From Phycisphaerae bacterium (lineage in GTDB: Bacteria > Planctomycetota > Phycisphaerae > UBA1845), in NCBI GenBank assembly GCA_029260015.1, contig JAJDEB010000008.1:194937-258936 (forward strand): a DNA stretch of 64,000 bases, read 5' to 3'. The translations under genes were made by a program, and so were the position numbers. This document shows, piece after piece, positions 16,488 through 25,036 of this stretch. The stretch's first letter is position 1. Each line of letters opens with the position of its first letter. The notes beneath the pieces were generated by a model. The model searched no databases, had not been told where the DNA came from, and saw only the letters and a program-made list of their open reading frames with translations.

Positions 16488-17063
16488 ATGCATCGACAAC
16501 CCTTCCTCAAATTGCTCGATGAGTATGGAGCGTCAGACGATCGCGATGCGAAATGCCGCCAGCGATTCGTCGAATTTGTCAACGCGCACACCGATTGCTT
16601 TGAGCGCTCTCTGGCCGTCGGCCACATTACCGGATCGGCATGGCTAATGGATCCATCAGGTCACAAGGTTCTGCTGACCCACCATCGCAAGCTCGATTGC
16701 TGGCTGCAAGTGGGCGGACACGCCGACGGACAATGCGATGTTTTGGACGTAGCCCTCCGCGAAGCCCAGGAAGAATCGGGCATTGACGACATCATTGTGC
16801 TTGAATCGGCGATCTTTGATTTGGATATTCACAGGATCCCTCAGTTCAAAGACATTGCATCGCACGAACACTTTGACGTGCGCTTTTTGCTGCAGGCTGA
16901 ATGCCAAACACTGACCATCAGCGAAGAATCCAAGGATTTGGGTTGGTTCGATGCCGAGCAGCTAAGTGAAATGAATCTGGACGATTCGATCAACCGAATG
17001 CGTCGCAAATGGCTGGAGCGGTCGCTTTCACATTTGAAATCGTCAACAACGAATCGGAATTAG
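16488..17063 (+). CDS. NUDIX hydrolase
   Basis: The 191-residue protein has a NUDIX box at about 77-99: G-HADGQ-C-DVLDVAL-REAQEESGI. The metal-binding REAQEE core is intact, while the upstream Glu of the consensus is Cys. The preceding HHRKLDCWLQVGGHADG segment marks a known bacterial NUDIX subgroup of unknown substrate. It begins 4 bases after trpF and ends 4 bases before the next gene, so the three are probably one operon. Confidence 0.88.
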   Translation: MHRQPFLKLLDEYGASDDRDAKCRQRFVEFVNAHTDCFERSLAVGHITGSAWLMDPSGHKVLLTHHRKLDCWLQVGGHADGQCDVLDVALREAQEESGIDDIIVLESAIFDLDIHRIPQFKDIASHEHFDVRFLLQAECQTLTISEESKDLGWFDAEQLSEMNLDDSINRMRRKWLERSLSHLKSSTTNRN

Positions 17064-17067
17064 ATTT

Positions 17068-18132
17068 GTGGCCAGCATACGAAGTCCATCCTTCAGAACT
17101 TGTGGTGTACTGGGAACGCTCATTCTAATTGCACTGCACGCCTTAACAGGGTGCGAGACGTCCAGCATCGATCCCACTACCTCGCTCGAAATACAAGTCC
17201 CTAGCGAGGAATCAATCGGCCTTGGCACTGCGACAATTGAAATCGTCCATAGAACGACCGACAATTTCCAAAACGGTTCAAGCGCGATCGATGTGTATAT
17301 TCCGACGGCACCGCAAACAGAATTCCCAATGCCAGTGGTGATCCTGCTTCAAGGCGCACGAGTCCACAAATCGTACTATTCAAATTACTGCGCACGAATC
17401 GCCGCCCACGGTTTCGTCGTGCTTGCAGCGAATCATGACTCAACGCTTGGCTACTTTACTGCAACGTCAAGCGTGGATGAGGTGTTGGCATATTTGGAGG
17501 CAGAATCGGACGAGCCCGATGGAAGACTCTTTGGCGTCGTCGATATGACTCGACTCGGGATCGTCGGACATTCGTTCGGTGGCGCTACCGTACTGACGCT
17601 GGCTCAGGGGGATTGCAATTTTCCATTCTGTCCGGTGCCATTTGAAAAGCCGGCTTCGTTGCGGGCGATTGCCGTCTATGGATCACATCTTGCCGATCTA
17701 GCAGGTGACGTCATTTCGATTGATGCGCGGGGGCTTGCAATTCAGATGATGTTTGGAGATTTGGATTCCGTCGCCGATCCTTATGACACTCGGCGTATGT
17801 TTGAGGCGGGTCGTAACGGCGCAAAACAACTCATCGCGCTGAAAGGGGCCAATCATTTTGCGATCACTGATATCAACAATCCGCCAGGTACGATCGCCGA
17901 TTCAAACAGCCCGCTTATTAAACAGCAAGCCTCAATCGCCTTGGCGGCGGACTGGGTTGGCATGTTCATGCGGGCGCATGTCGCCGGGGATGCCGACGCG
18001 ATAAGCTATTTGCAGGCCTCCGGTACACAGGAATCCGAGCAGTTTTACACGAGCTATACGCCGTTTCAAATTCAGCCAACTCCGCAGGCAAATGTGACTG
18101 ATTTCGCCGATCGAGAAACGGCTTCGCCTTGA
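17068..18132 (+). CDS. Alpha/beta-hydrolase lipoprotein (chlorophyllase/PAF-acetylhydrolase-like)
   Basis: The GTG start gives 354 residues. A signal peptide ends in the lipobox LTGC (Cys29), so the protein is probably membrane-anchored outside the cytoplasm. The hydrolase fold shows the nucleophile elbow GHSFGG (Ser169), a probable acid (Asp231 or Asp233 in FGDLDSVAD) and His263 in GANHFAI. The oxyanion region is VVILLQGA. This layout fits dienelactone/chlorophyllase/PAF-acetylhydrolase-like esterases; the substrate is unknown. It is the last gene of the trpF-NUDIX cluster. Confidence 0.85.
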   Translation: MASIRSPSFRTCGVLGTLILIALHALTGCETSSIDPTTSLEIQVPSEESIGLGTATIEIVHRTTDNFQNGSSAIDVYIPTAPQTEFPMPVVILLQGARVHKSYYSNYCARIAAHGFVVLAANHDSTLGYFTATSSVDEVLAYLEAESDEPDGRLFGVVDMTRLGIVGHSFGGATVLTLAQGDCNFPFCPVPFEKPASLRAIAVYGSHLADLAGDVISIDARGLAIQMMFGDLDSVADPYDTRRMFEAGRNGAKQLIALKGANHFAITDINNPPGTIADSNSPLIKQQASIALAADWVGMFMRAHVAGDADAISYLQASGTQESEQFYTSYTPFQIQPTPQANVTDFADRETASP

Positions 18133-18241
18133 TGGGACGATCCAATTAAGATCTTTTGTTGGCAGTTGCATCCGCATCGGTTACCTTCGCGTTGATTGGA
18201 AATGCGGTAGTGGAATTCGAGAATATATCAGTTTCTTGCAC

Positions 18242-18991
18242 ATGGAAAAAATCTTAATCAAAGACGCCGGGCAGTGGGGTTGGTGGGAGTTGGCATCCAA
18301 GACGATGGGCAACGACCCCGCCGCTGTCTTCCCGTGTACAGATTGCGATCAGACCGTGGTGGCCAAGGAGGCCATGCACGATGGATGGGTGCGCCTAGCG
18401 TTGGCCGGCGAATCAGAACCTGAGGCAGAACCCAAAGCTGTCGAAGACGGAAAATTCTATTGCCCGAACTGTCAGGTGACGCACGGAATCGACATCGAAG
18501 AGGGATACGCCAAGCGGGCAGTTCCCGAAAAAGCTTCCCAAAGTCGAAGGGGTCGTGGTGGCCGGCGCAACAACTCGCGACGCGACGCACCATCCAGATC
18601 TGATTCCAGGTCTGGCAAGAACCGAGCCGGGTCTGAGAAGAGTCGAACCGAGACAGACAAGAATAGCCAGGGCGAATCCAAGGCAACTGGCACTTCCAAG
18701 GCGACTGGTACCTCTAAGGCGACCGACGCTGAGAAGAAATCCAATGGTGGCAACGGTTCGCAGCGCAGCGGAAATCGGCGCGGAAACGGATCGCGCAACC
18801 GAAGTCGTCGTTCCCGCCGTTCACGACCGCAAGGAACAAACCAGGATCAATCGCCCAAAGGCGCTGAAGGTTCGGGATCGTCAGGTGGATCAGGCTCTTC
18901 TGGCGGATCGAAACCATCGGGCGGATCGAAACCATCGGGCGGATCTGGGGACTCAGGTTCATCGGGGAATGCAGGACCAAAAGCTGATTGA
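18242..18991 (+). CDS. Zinc-ribbon-like protein with long basic low-complexity tail
   Basis: The 249-residue protein has two CxxC pairs, Cys32/Cys35 and Cys74/Cys77, consistent with one zinc ribbon split by an acidic loop. From about residue 98 it is disordered: first RG/RS-rich, then Lys/Thr/Ser repeats (KATGTSKATGTSKAT), again Arg/Ser-rich, ending in Gly/Ser repeats (GSSGG, SGGSKP). No signal peptide is visible. Basic RGG/RS-like tails commonly bind RNA or ribosomes, so an RNA-related role is possible (inference). No family was recognised. ATG 18242 is preferred to the TTG at 18236. Confidence 0.7.
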   Translation: MEKILIKDAGQWGWWELASKTMGNDPAAVFPCTDCDQTVVAKEAMHDGWVRLALAGESEPEAEPKAVEDGKFYCPNCQVTHGIDIEEGYAKRAVPEKASQSRRGRGGRRNNSRRDAPSRSDSRSGKNRAGSEKSRTETDKNSQGESKATGTSKATGTSKATDAEKKSNGGNGSQRSGNRRGNGSRNRSRRSRRSRPQGTNQDQSPKGAEGSGSSGGSGSSGGSKPSGGSKPSGGSGDSGSSGNAGPKAD

Positions 18992-19015
18992 GTGAAACGA
19001 ATGGGGGTTGTTCAA

Positions 19016-19861
19016 ATGAACGCAAGACCTGACATCTGTCGAATGTTCGCAAGTACGATTGCAGCGCTCGTCATGGGCATTGGTCTAGGAGCGTGTTCGC
19101 CATCTGAGAAAACAGACAAACCATCTCCTTCTGCATCGCCATCATCAGCAGCGACACCGAAACCGGCAGCGACACCTGCTCCAGCAACCGGCGACAGCAA
19201 GGCCCCCTCAACCGAAGGTATGACCGGAACGGTCAAAATCAAAGCCGTCTATCAAGGCGCAGATCGCCCCAAACGCATCGTCCTCAACATGGCTGGCAAC
19301 CCCGACTGCGTTCAAGCCAACAACGGCAAGAAAATCGGCAACGCGAATCTACTCGTTAATAAAGACATGACGACGCGAAATGTGATCTGCTTCTTAAAGG
19401 ATACTCCAGACGGGATGGATTTTGAACCGCCGGCCGAGAAGGCCATGCTCGATCAGCAAGGCTGTATGTATTCGCCGCATGTGCAAACCGTGATGACAAA
19501 GCAACCCATCACGGTGCGCAACTCAGACGCGACGCTGCACAACATTCACACGTTTGCAGAGAAACAGCGGGCGACCAACTTTGCCCAACCCAGCAAAGGC
19601 GACCAGCGCGACATCGAATTTGCCCGCCCGGAATTCGTCAAAGTTAAATGCGACGTGCATCCGTGGATGAGTGCGTACGTCGGCGTCTTTGATCACCCTT
19701 ACCACGCGGTGACTGGAACCGACGGAACCTGCGTCATCGAACTTCCCGCTGGCGAACACACCATTGGTGGCTGGCATGAGGATGCAGGAGACCTCGAACC
19801 AATCAAAGTCATGATCACAGCCGACCAAGAGATCGAGGTGGAGATCAAGGTTCCCGAGTAA
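19016..19861 (+). CDS. Cupredoxin-domain lipoprotein
   Basis: The start at 19016 has GGGGG 8 bases upstream; earlier in-frame starts exist at 18992 (GTG) and 19001. The 281-residue protein has a lipobox LGAC (Cys27), then a Pro/Ala/Ser/Thr-rich linker (30-66), and a plastocyanin-like domain. Type 1 copper ligands are present: His175 or His178, then Cys212, His215 and Met218 in CDVHPWM. A carboxypeptidase-regulatory-like end (ELPAGEHTIGGWHE) follows. It is probably an extracytoplasmic electron-transfer or copper protein. It starts shortly after the zinc-ribbon gene. Confidence 0.85.
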   Translation: MNARPDICRMFASTIAALVMGIGLGACSPSEKTDKPSPSASPSSAATPKPAATPAPATGDSKAPSTEGMTGTVKIKAVYQGADRPKRIVLNMAGNPDCVQANNGKKIGNANLLVNKDMTTRNVICFLKDTPDGMDFEPPAEKAMLDQQGCMYSPHVQTVMTKQPITVRNSDATLHNIHTFAEKQRATNFAQPSKGDQRDIEFARPEFVKVKCDVHPWMSAYVGVFDHPYHAVTGTDGTCVIELPAGEHTIGGWHEDAGDLEPIKVMITADQEIEVEIKVPE

Positions 19862-20064
19862 CGGATCGGATTCGCCAACCTCCGGGTCGCCAGCCCGCAT
19901 GCCAAATGCCGTCACGTACGGGTAACCATACAAGTTCAGACCAATCCAATCACCGTCGATTTTGCGGCGCGATATACTCCGTTGCGTAGTTATCATGGGT
20001 GCAGGCAACCAGTGGAACTGAACATTTTTGCACGCTCCCAAAGCGCACGCAGGACGCACTGGGT

Positions 20065-21354
20065 ATGAACACGATCAATCTTGAGATGCTTCGTCTCGGC
20101 ATGAGCAGCCTCCGCCTGCACAAACTGCGGACGATGCTCACTGCGCTCGGGATCATCTTCGGGGTGGCTGCGGTCATCTGCATGTTGTCGATCAGCGAAA
20201 CGGCATCGGCGGATGAAATGCGAATGATTCAATTGCTCGGCACGCAGAATATCGTGGTGAATTCGGTCAAGCCCGAAGCCGAGATTCAGGTTTCGGAGGG
20301 CTCTCAGCAAATGCTGGCGTATGGCATTACCTACAAAGACATGAAGGTGATCGAGGCAACCGTCCCCCACCTCGACCGCGTGGTTCCCGTCAAACAGGTT
20401 GCGTTCACAGTTCGTCACCGCGATCGAAGGATCGAGACCAATGTCTTTGGAACCACGCCAGACTTCTTTGCGACGGTGAATACGAGTGCGGCCCGCGGTC
20501 GCGTGCTTGGCATCAGCGACGACCTCAAATCTCGCTCCGTCTGCGTCATTGGTGCTGACATCGGTTCCTTGCTGTTTGGTATCGAAGACCCGCTGGGAAA
20601 GAGCCTGTTCGTCACGACACAGAGCAAGGTCGCACCTTACACGATTGTTGGCATCCTCGACCGCGTCAAGACGGCTGGTACGCCCAGAAAAGGGACCGAG
20701 GATCGCAACATCAATATGGACGTTTTCATTCCGTTCAGCGTTGCGACGAAGCAATTCGGTGATATTACGGCAAGGAGCTCATCAGGCTCACGCGAATTCA
20801 AGAAAATCGATCTGACAACGCTATACCTAGCCGTCGATAGCACGGAGAACGTCATTGCGGTTTCTGAAGTGGCGAGGCGAACGTTTCAACTGAACCACGA
20901 AAAGGTCGATTACGAAATCGTGGTCCCCTACCGCACCCTCCAATTGGCCGAGAAAAAGAAGCAAAATTCACAGTATCAACTCGGGTCGATCGCGGGGATC
21001 TCGCTACTGGTTGGCGGTATCGGCATCATGAACATCATGCTGGCCACCGTGACAGAGCGGACGCGTGAGATCGGTGTACGGCGAGCCCTGGGAGCGAAGC
21101 GTAGGCACATCACGATTCAGTTTCTCGTCGAGACGGCAGTCATCTCGATGGCCGGCGGATTTCTCGGAATCATCCTGGGATATGCCGGTGCCTATGCGAT
21201 CGCGCACATTTACAATTGGGGCGACCCCATTGTTAAGTTTTGGTCGATTGGATTGAGCTTCGGATTGAGCGTGATGATCGGAATTTTCTTTGGGATGTAT
21301 CCGGCGATGAAAGCCGCCCAACTTGATCCGATCGAGGCGCTTAGGAACCAATAA
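20065..21354 (+). CDS. MacB/FtsX-type ABC transporter permease
   Basis: The 429-residue protein has the MacB-like order: one N-terminal membrane helix after LRLHKLRTMLTALGIIFGVAAVI, a large periplasmic MacB_PCD domain (about 50-300), then three C-terminal helices with the FtsX signature TERTREIGVRRALGAKRRHI and the end DPIEALRNQ. Such permeases work with a LolD/MacB-type ATPase and often a membrane-fusion protein in lipoprotein export, mechanotransmission or efflux. Neither partner is adjacent. ATG 20065 is preferred to the GTG at 19999. Confidence 0.9.
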   Translation: MNTINLEMLRLGMSSLRLHKLRTMLTALGIIFGVAAVICMLSISETASADEMRMIQLLGTQNIVVNSVKPEAEIQVSEGSQQMLAYGITYKDMKVIEATVPHLDRVVPVKQVAFTVRHRDRRIETNVFGTTPDFFATVNTSAARGRVLGISDDLKSRSVCVIGADIGSLLFGIEDPLGKSLFVTTQSKVAPYTIVGILDRVKTAGTPRKGTEDRNINMDVFIPFSVATKQFGDITARSSSGSREFKKIDLTTLYLAVDSTENVIAVSEVARRTFQLNHEKVDYEIVVPYRTLQLAEKKKQNSQYQLGSIAGISLLVGGIGIMNIMLATVTERTREIGVRRALGAKRRHITIQFLVETAVISMAGGFLGIILGYAGAYAIAHIYNWGDPIVKFWSIGLSFGLSVMIGIFFGMYPAMKAAQLDPIEALRNQ

Positions 21355-21586
21355 CCGTTGCGATCAAAAAAAATAGAAGACGAGAAAAAGTTTTTTGACG
21401 CTCTCTAGGCGCCGAATTGGTCATGAAGTGCCACGTTGCGACACTTTTTCATCAAATTTTCATACGACCGATGCGGCAGCGAAACAGCGTCGACACAAAT
21501 CCGACATAACCCTACATTTCGCTGGTTAATACCGACAAGAACTGGAAATAATCGTCGAATACCGCCGTCCGAAAACGAAAGTCAAT

Positions 21587-21615
21587 TTGCTGATTCAGAT
21601 TTTTTGTCGTATACT
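21587..21615 (+). promoter_or_regulatory. Putative sigma-70 promoter
   Basis: TTGCTG (21587-21592), a 17-bp spacer and TATACT (21610-21615) point toward the sigma factor gene. The -10 is good and the -35 moderate. Confidence 0.4.
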
Positions 21616-21920
21616 TCATCAGTTGCAGTGCTCCCCCCACGACTGAAACCCCACGACATGTAAAACTGTACGATTCGTGCGCCAATTCTGCCTGCGCGGG
21701 TTTTGCAATTTACGGTTGGTTCGCGTCATCGGACTGGCCAAAAAAGCAGTGTGTAAAACACTGCAGAAAGAACGTGCGGTTTATGTGGAAACGCATATTG
21801 CCAATAAGTATTACATTTTCAGACCGAAAGGTCGGATCCTATTGGCCATGAGATGCGTAGTATCTTTTGGGACGTTTTTGGGGCAGGTTGTTTTGAGGCA
21901 TGACCCGGAAGAAGAGTTGG

Positions 21921-21975
21921 ACTGAAAGAGGGACAGACTGAAAGAGGGACAGACCGAAAGAGGGACAGACCGAGG
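21921..21975 (+). repeat. 16-bp tandem repeat, about 3.4 copies
   Basis: The unit ACTGAAAGAGGGACAG is repeated at 21921, 21937 and 21953 (third copy ACCG..), with a partial fourth copy at 21969. It lies 60-110 bp before the sigma factor start, within its predicted leader. Each unit has a purine-rich GAAAGAGGGA core. Confidence 0.9.
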
Positions 21976-22037
21976 GGGGCTTCGCCGAGGGCGTTGCCGC
22001 GACAAGAAGTCGCAAACGCGTGCCAGGGAGACTAATC

Positions 22038-23042
22038 ATGGCTAAATCGCAATCAAACACGACAGCGAACACGACAGCAGCCAACAATGCAGACGCGTCG
22101 GCTGCACCTTTTCCACCGACTGGTGATTTCATGCACCAGCTTAGCGATGAAGACCGCCAGATTATTCATCGCTTGTGTACCGAACCGGTACCTCCCATGG
22201 ATCACCCTGATCTTCACCGGCCCAAAGCCGATGTCGAACTCTTCGGTGTCGTCGCAAAGCTGGAGTCGCAGGACGGATTTCGTTTCCGGTCATTTGAAGA
22301 AATTCAAGCCGGTCGCATTTCGCCCGCAACTCGTGCACCGACGCTGACAGGTAAGCAGGAAACACAGATATTCCTGCGCCTGAATCTGACGCGCATGAAG
22401 ATCGGCGCAATCCTTGAGCGTTACGCCAACCGGCCACTGACACCGAAAGCGGCGCGAACGCTGATCGCCTGGGGCGATTGGGAACTGAAGGTTCGAGAGC
22501 AAGTCGTTGAACTCAACATGCCGCTCGTCTTGGCGATGGCCAAGCGCACGCGACTCAGCAATATTGATTTCAACGAGATGATCAGCGAAGGCAATATGGC
22601 CTTGCTGCGAAGCGTCGATAAGTTCGATTGCGGGCGTGGGTTTAAGTTCAGCACTTACTCGTGTCGCGCGATTCTCAAGAGCTTCTCGCGGGTTGCCATG
22701 AAAGCCAGTCGCTATCGCGGAACGTTCCCGGTTGAGTATGATCCGTCGATCGAAAAGAGTGACCATGTCGAGAGTCAACGGGCACGCGTCGAGTCGGACT
22801 GTATTTCTGAACTGAAGGACATTATCGCCGCCAACGCTGCGTCGCTTTCGGAAGTCGAGAAGACAGTCATTCTCGAACGCTTCGCGCTGGCACCGAAGGC
22901 ATCTGAAATACCGACGCCCAAAACGCTCGAGCAGGTGGGCACCATCATCGGTGTGACAAAAGAACGTGTGCGGCAGATTCAGAACAAGGCGTTGAAGAAG
23001 ATTCGCCACGCTCTGGAGTCAGGATACCTGGCCGCCTCATAG
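22038..23042 (+). CDS. Sigma-70 family RNA polymerase sigma factor, unusual type
   Basis: The 334-residue protein starts at an ATG with AGGGAG about 8 bases upstream. The N-terminal 150 residues are not a normal region 1.1/1.2: a Thr/Asn/Ala-rich start, then a domain of unknown type. Region 2 (about 155-222) contains VELNMPLVLAMAKR, the ISEGNMALLRSVDKFD core-binding helix and the GFKFSTYSCRAILKSFSR promoter-melting segment. Region 4 (about 270-325) ends in a clear helix-turn-helix, LEQVGTIIGVTKERVRQIQNKALKKIR. Region 3 appears reduced. It could be a group 3-like alternative sigma factor; the regulon is unknown. Confidence 0.9.
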   Translation: MAKSQSNTTANTTAANNADASAAPFPPTGDFMHQLSDEDRQIIHRLCTEPVPPMDHPDLHRPKADVELFGVVAKLESQDGFRFRSFEEIQAGRISPATRAPTLTGKQETQIFLRLNLTRMKIGAILERYANRPLTPKAARTLIAWGDWELKVREQVVELNMPLVLAMAKRTRLSNIDFNEMISEGNMALLRSVDKFDCGRGFKFSTYSCRAILKSFSRVAMKASRYRGTFPVEYDPSIEKSDHVESQRARVESDCISELKDIIAANAASLSEVEKTVILERFALAPKASEIPTPKTLEQVGTIIGVTKERVRQIQNKALKKIRHALESGYLAAS

Positions 23043-23068
23043 GCATAAAGCATAAATCGAGATTCACC

Positions 23069-23106
23069 AAGGCGTGCCTGACGAATGTTGGGTACGCCTT
23101 TTTTTT
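23069..23106 (+). terminator. Rho-independent terminator after the sigma factor gene
   Basis: Stem AAGGCGT (23069-23075) pairs with ACGCCTT (23094-23100), followed by a run of eight T (23099-23106). It lies 27 bases after the stop codon. Confidence 0.85.
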
Positions 23107-23140
23107 GGGTTGGAACGAAGTGGATCGATGACCCGGTGGT

Positions 23141-24106
23141 TTATCCAACTTCTCTGCGTTGAAAGAGTGCAGCCCCAAAGAACAAGGCCGATAGTGAAAC
23201 AGCCGTAGCGTAGGCGGCGGTCATGCCGACGTACTTGAAGGGTATGACAATCTCGGCGTTCACTGCGTCGATGATCCAGAAGATGCTGAAGTTCGGAATC
23301 AGGGCGTACACAGCATGGGCGAGCGACGAAACTTGGGCGGCTTGGCTGAGTAAGTAATCTGAGATCAACCCGACCATCAAAACGGCTAGACAGATTAGCA
23401 AAGTCATGACCTGCCCTACTCGCGTTGAAGCTGCCAACGCCACCGCCGTAAGAATCATCACCGAACAGAACACCAAGAACGCGGCCTTGAATACCTCAAT
23501 GCCCACCGACCCGAGGTTGAATGGTACAACCTCCCATGCCCGTCCCAGGAAACAGGTTGCAATCGCCCCAAGGGTCAGCAGCGGTGTGCCCAGTTTGAAT
23601 ACGGTACTGATAAATGGTTTGTCTCTAAAGAAATTGTAGATGCCAGCGACGACAAAAACGGCCATCAACATTCCCGGCCCGAAGACCAAGACAGGCCAAT
23701 GCCACTCGTCGGCACTGCTCTCGAGAACCTTGTGCTGCACCGACATGAAGAACCCGAGAAATCCGATGAAGTATGCCAACGCCAGCGCCAGGATGAGGCC
23801 GAAGTATTTGCCCATCAGAAAGACGGGCCGACTGACCGGCTTGCTGATAACGGTCAGGACAGTCTTGTTCTCGATCTCGCGCGTCAGGACCGAAGACGCG
23901 CTGAAGGATGCCAGAAACAATCCGCTGAGCAGCAGAGTTGAAAGGCCCAACTCCAAAAGCAGCTTGTTGTCGTCCTTCAGCGTAAAGGCTGCCAGCCCGA
24001 CGTTGAGCGGCATCAGCAAGAGGGTCGCGAGGAGCACAATCCCAAAGATAGGCTGACGCACCGTCTCGGTGAACGTCGTCGCCATGATGGCCAGCATTTT
24101 CGTCAT
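23141..24106 (-). CDS. ABC-2 type transporter permease
   Basis: The 321-residue protein has about six to seven hydrophobic helices (near 20-40, 55-75, 105-125, 145-160, 175-195, 210-255 and 295-315). It has the typical motif LTREIENKTVLTVISKPVSRPVFLMGKYFG of NosY-like ABC-2 permeases. No ATPase gene is adjacent, which is unusual; the ATPase at 29.7 kb already has its own permease. A ribosome site (GAAGG) lies 13 bases before the ATG. It is convergent with the sigma factor gene. Confidence 0.85.
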   Translation of the reverse strand: MTKMLAIMATTFTETVRQPIFGIVLLATLLLMPLNVGLAAFTLKDDNKLLLELGLSTLLLSGLFLASFSASSVLTREIENKTVLTVISKPVSRPVFLMGKYFGLILALALAYFIGFLGFFMSVQHKVLESSADEWHWPVLVFGPGMLMAVFVVAGIYNFFRDKPFISTVFKLGTPLLTLGAIATCFLGRAWEVVPFNLGSVGIEVFKAAFLVFCSVMILTAVALAASTRVGQVMTLLICLAVLMVGLISDYLLSQAAQVSSLAHAVYALIPNFSIFWIIDAVNAEIVIPFKYVGMTAAYATAVSLSALFFGAALFQRREVG

Positions 24107-25036
24107 TTATGGTCTTACCTTCTAATTCCAGACCTGTCGCTCTGGATATCACATCTCATCGCACGTGCAGGACAGCCAAGCATAGAAAATGAGCCGACCT
24201 ACGTCCAGACGGGCGGTGCATATCAGCGGGCTTTACCGTGCCCAATCAGCGACTTTGCAAACCGATTCGGCTATGTGCAGCTGCTTTTGCCAATCTCTTT
24301 GAATTTCTACGAACCAAAAGATGAGATCGTTCGTAACATCTGCGAATGCGATATCGGGGGCGATCTGCGCGAATGGCCAATCTGTCCGAATGGCCAATCT
24401 ACCCGGTTGTCGCGACCGCCGCATTCACGAGCGAGATGAGAGAGAACTGCTGCCCGGATCCACAGCACCAGGAACGGATACTTCGGAATTTGTGCAGTCT
24501 TGTGGATTTAGGTAGTGTGCCCAGTGCAGGCCCTTGGCTTAGCGCGGGGCGTGTGCAGTCCTTTTCGATTCCAACCTGCCGTCCTGGCGGGTCGCTCGCC
24601 GATTGCGCGGGATTCACCCAAGTATTGATTCGTTGACGTGTTGCTTCATAGACCGTTCGAGTCTCAAACTTGAGTGTCTTTGAGCGATCCTTAGCAAGTT
24701 GGGGCAGGCGAGCCGGTTTGTGGACGCGTAAGTCAGTTGCACACAGGCGATTGCGATGATGTCGGGATGTGGCTACGACCTTGGCAATAGGGTGCAATTA
24801 CGATATGCTCCCCCGCCGCGGTTGACATAGTTGAGGCGCCCGCAACGCGTCGAGTGCGCAATAGACGAATCGCCAGTATCTAGATGGCGACTCGTCGCCA
24901 ATTGTTAGCCCCGGTCCCGGTTCAATCGCAATAGATTTCCGTAGGAATGGATGTACGGTACCCCAAGCAACGGACCGTGCCGACAATGCTGGGATAAACG
25001 AAAAGCTGGAACAAACGAGAAGCGTATTCTGACATC
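24107..25036. other. 930-bp intergenic region, no gene seen
   Basis: No ORF with a family signature or a good ribosome site was found on either strand, and no tRNA was recognised. A 13-bp direct repeat GAATGGCCAATCT occurs at 24371-24383 and 24388-24400. The right end must hold the promoter of the SPFH/ABC cluster. Confidence 0.5.

Larger units (their letters stand above)
21355..22037. other. Intergenic region upstream of the sigma factor gene
   Basis: No convincing gene was found. It contains a good promoter (21587-21615), a 7-bp hairpin (21746-21752 with 21758-21764) and a 16-bp tandem repeat (21921-21975). A GTG-started 82-codon frame at 21677-21925 lacks a ribosome site and family features. 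The promoter-to-gene distance of about 420 nt implies a long leader. Confidence 0.5.

Noticed and set aside
21677..21925. 82-codon GTG-started ORF upstream of the sigma factor gene
   Set aside because: It has no ribosome site and no recognisable domain, and it lies within the predicted leader.
24640..24720. Possible tRNA around a GTTCGAGTC-like motif
   Set aside because: No acceptor stem or D/anticodon arms can be folded around it.
24399..24797. 132-codon minus-strand ORF in the 930-bp gap
   Set aside because: Composition is not protein-like (many Arg/His/Ser/Thr without pattern), no ribosome site, no family features.
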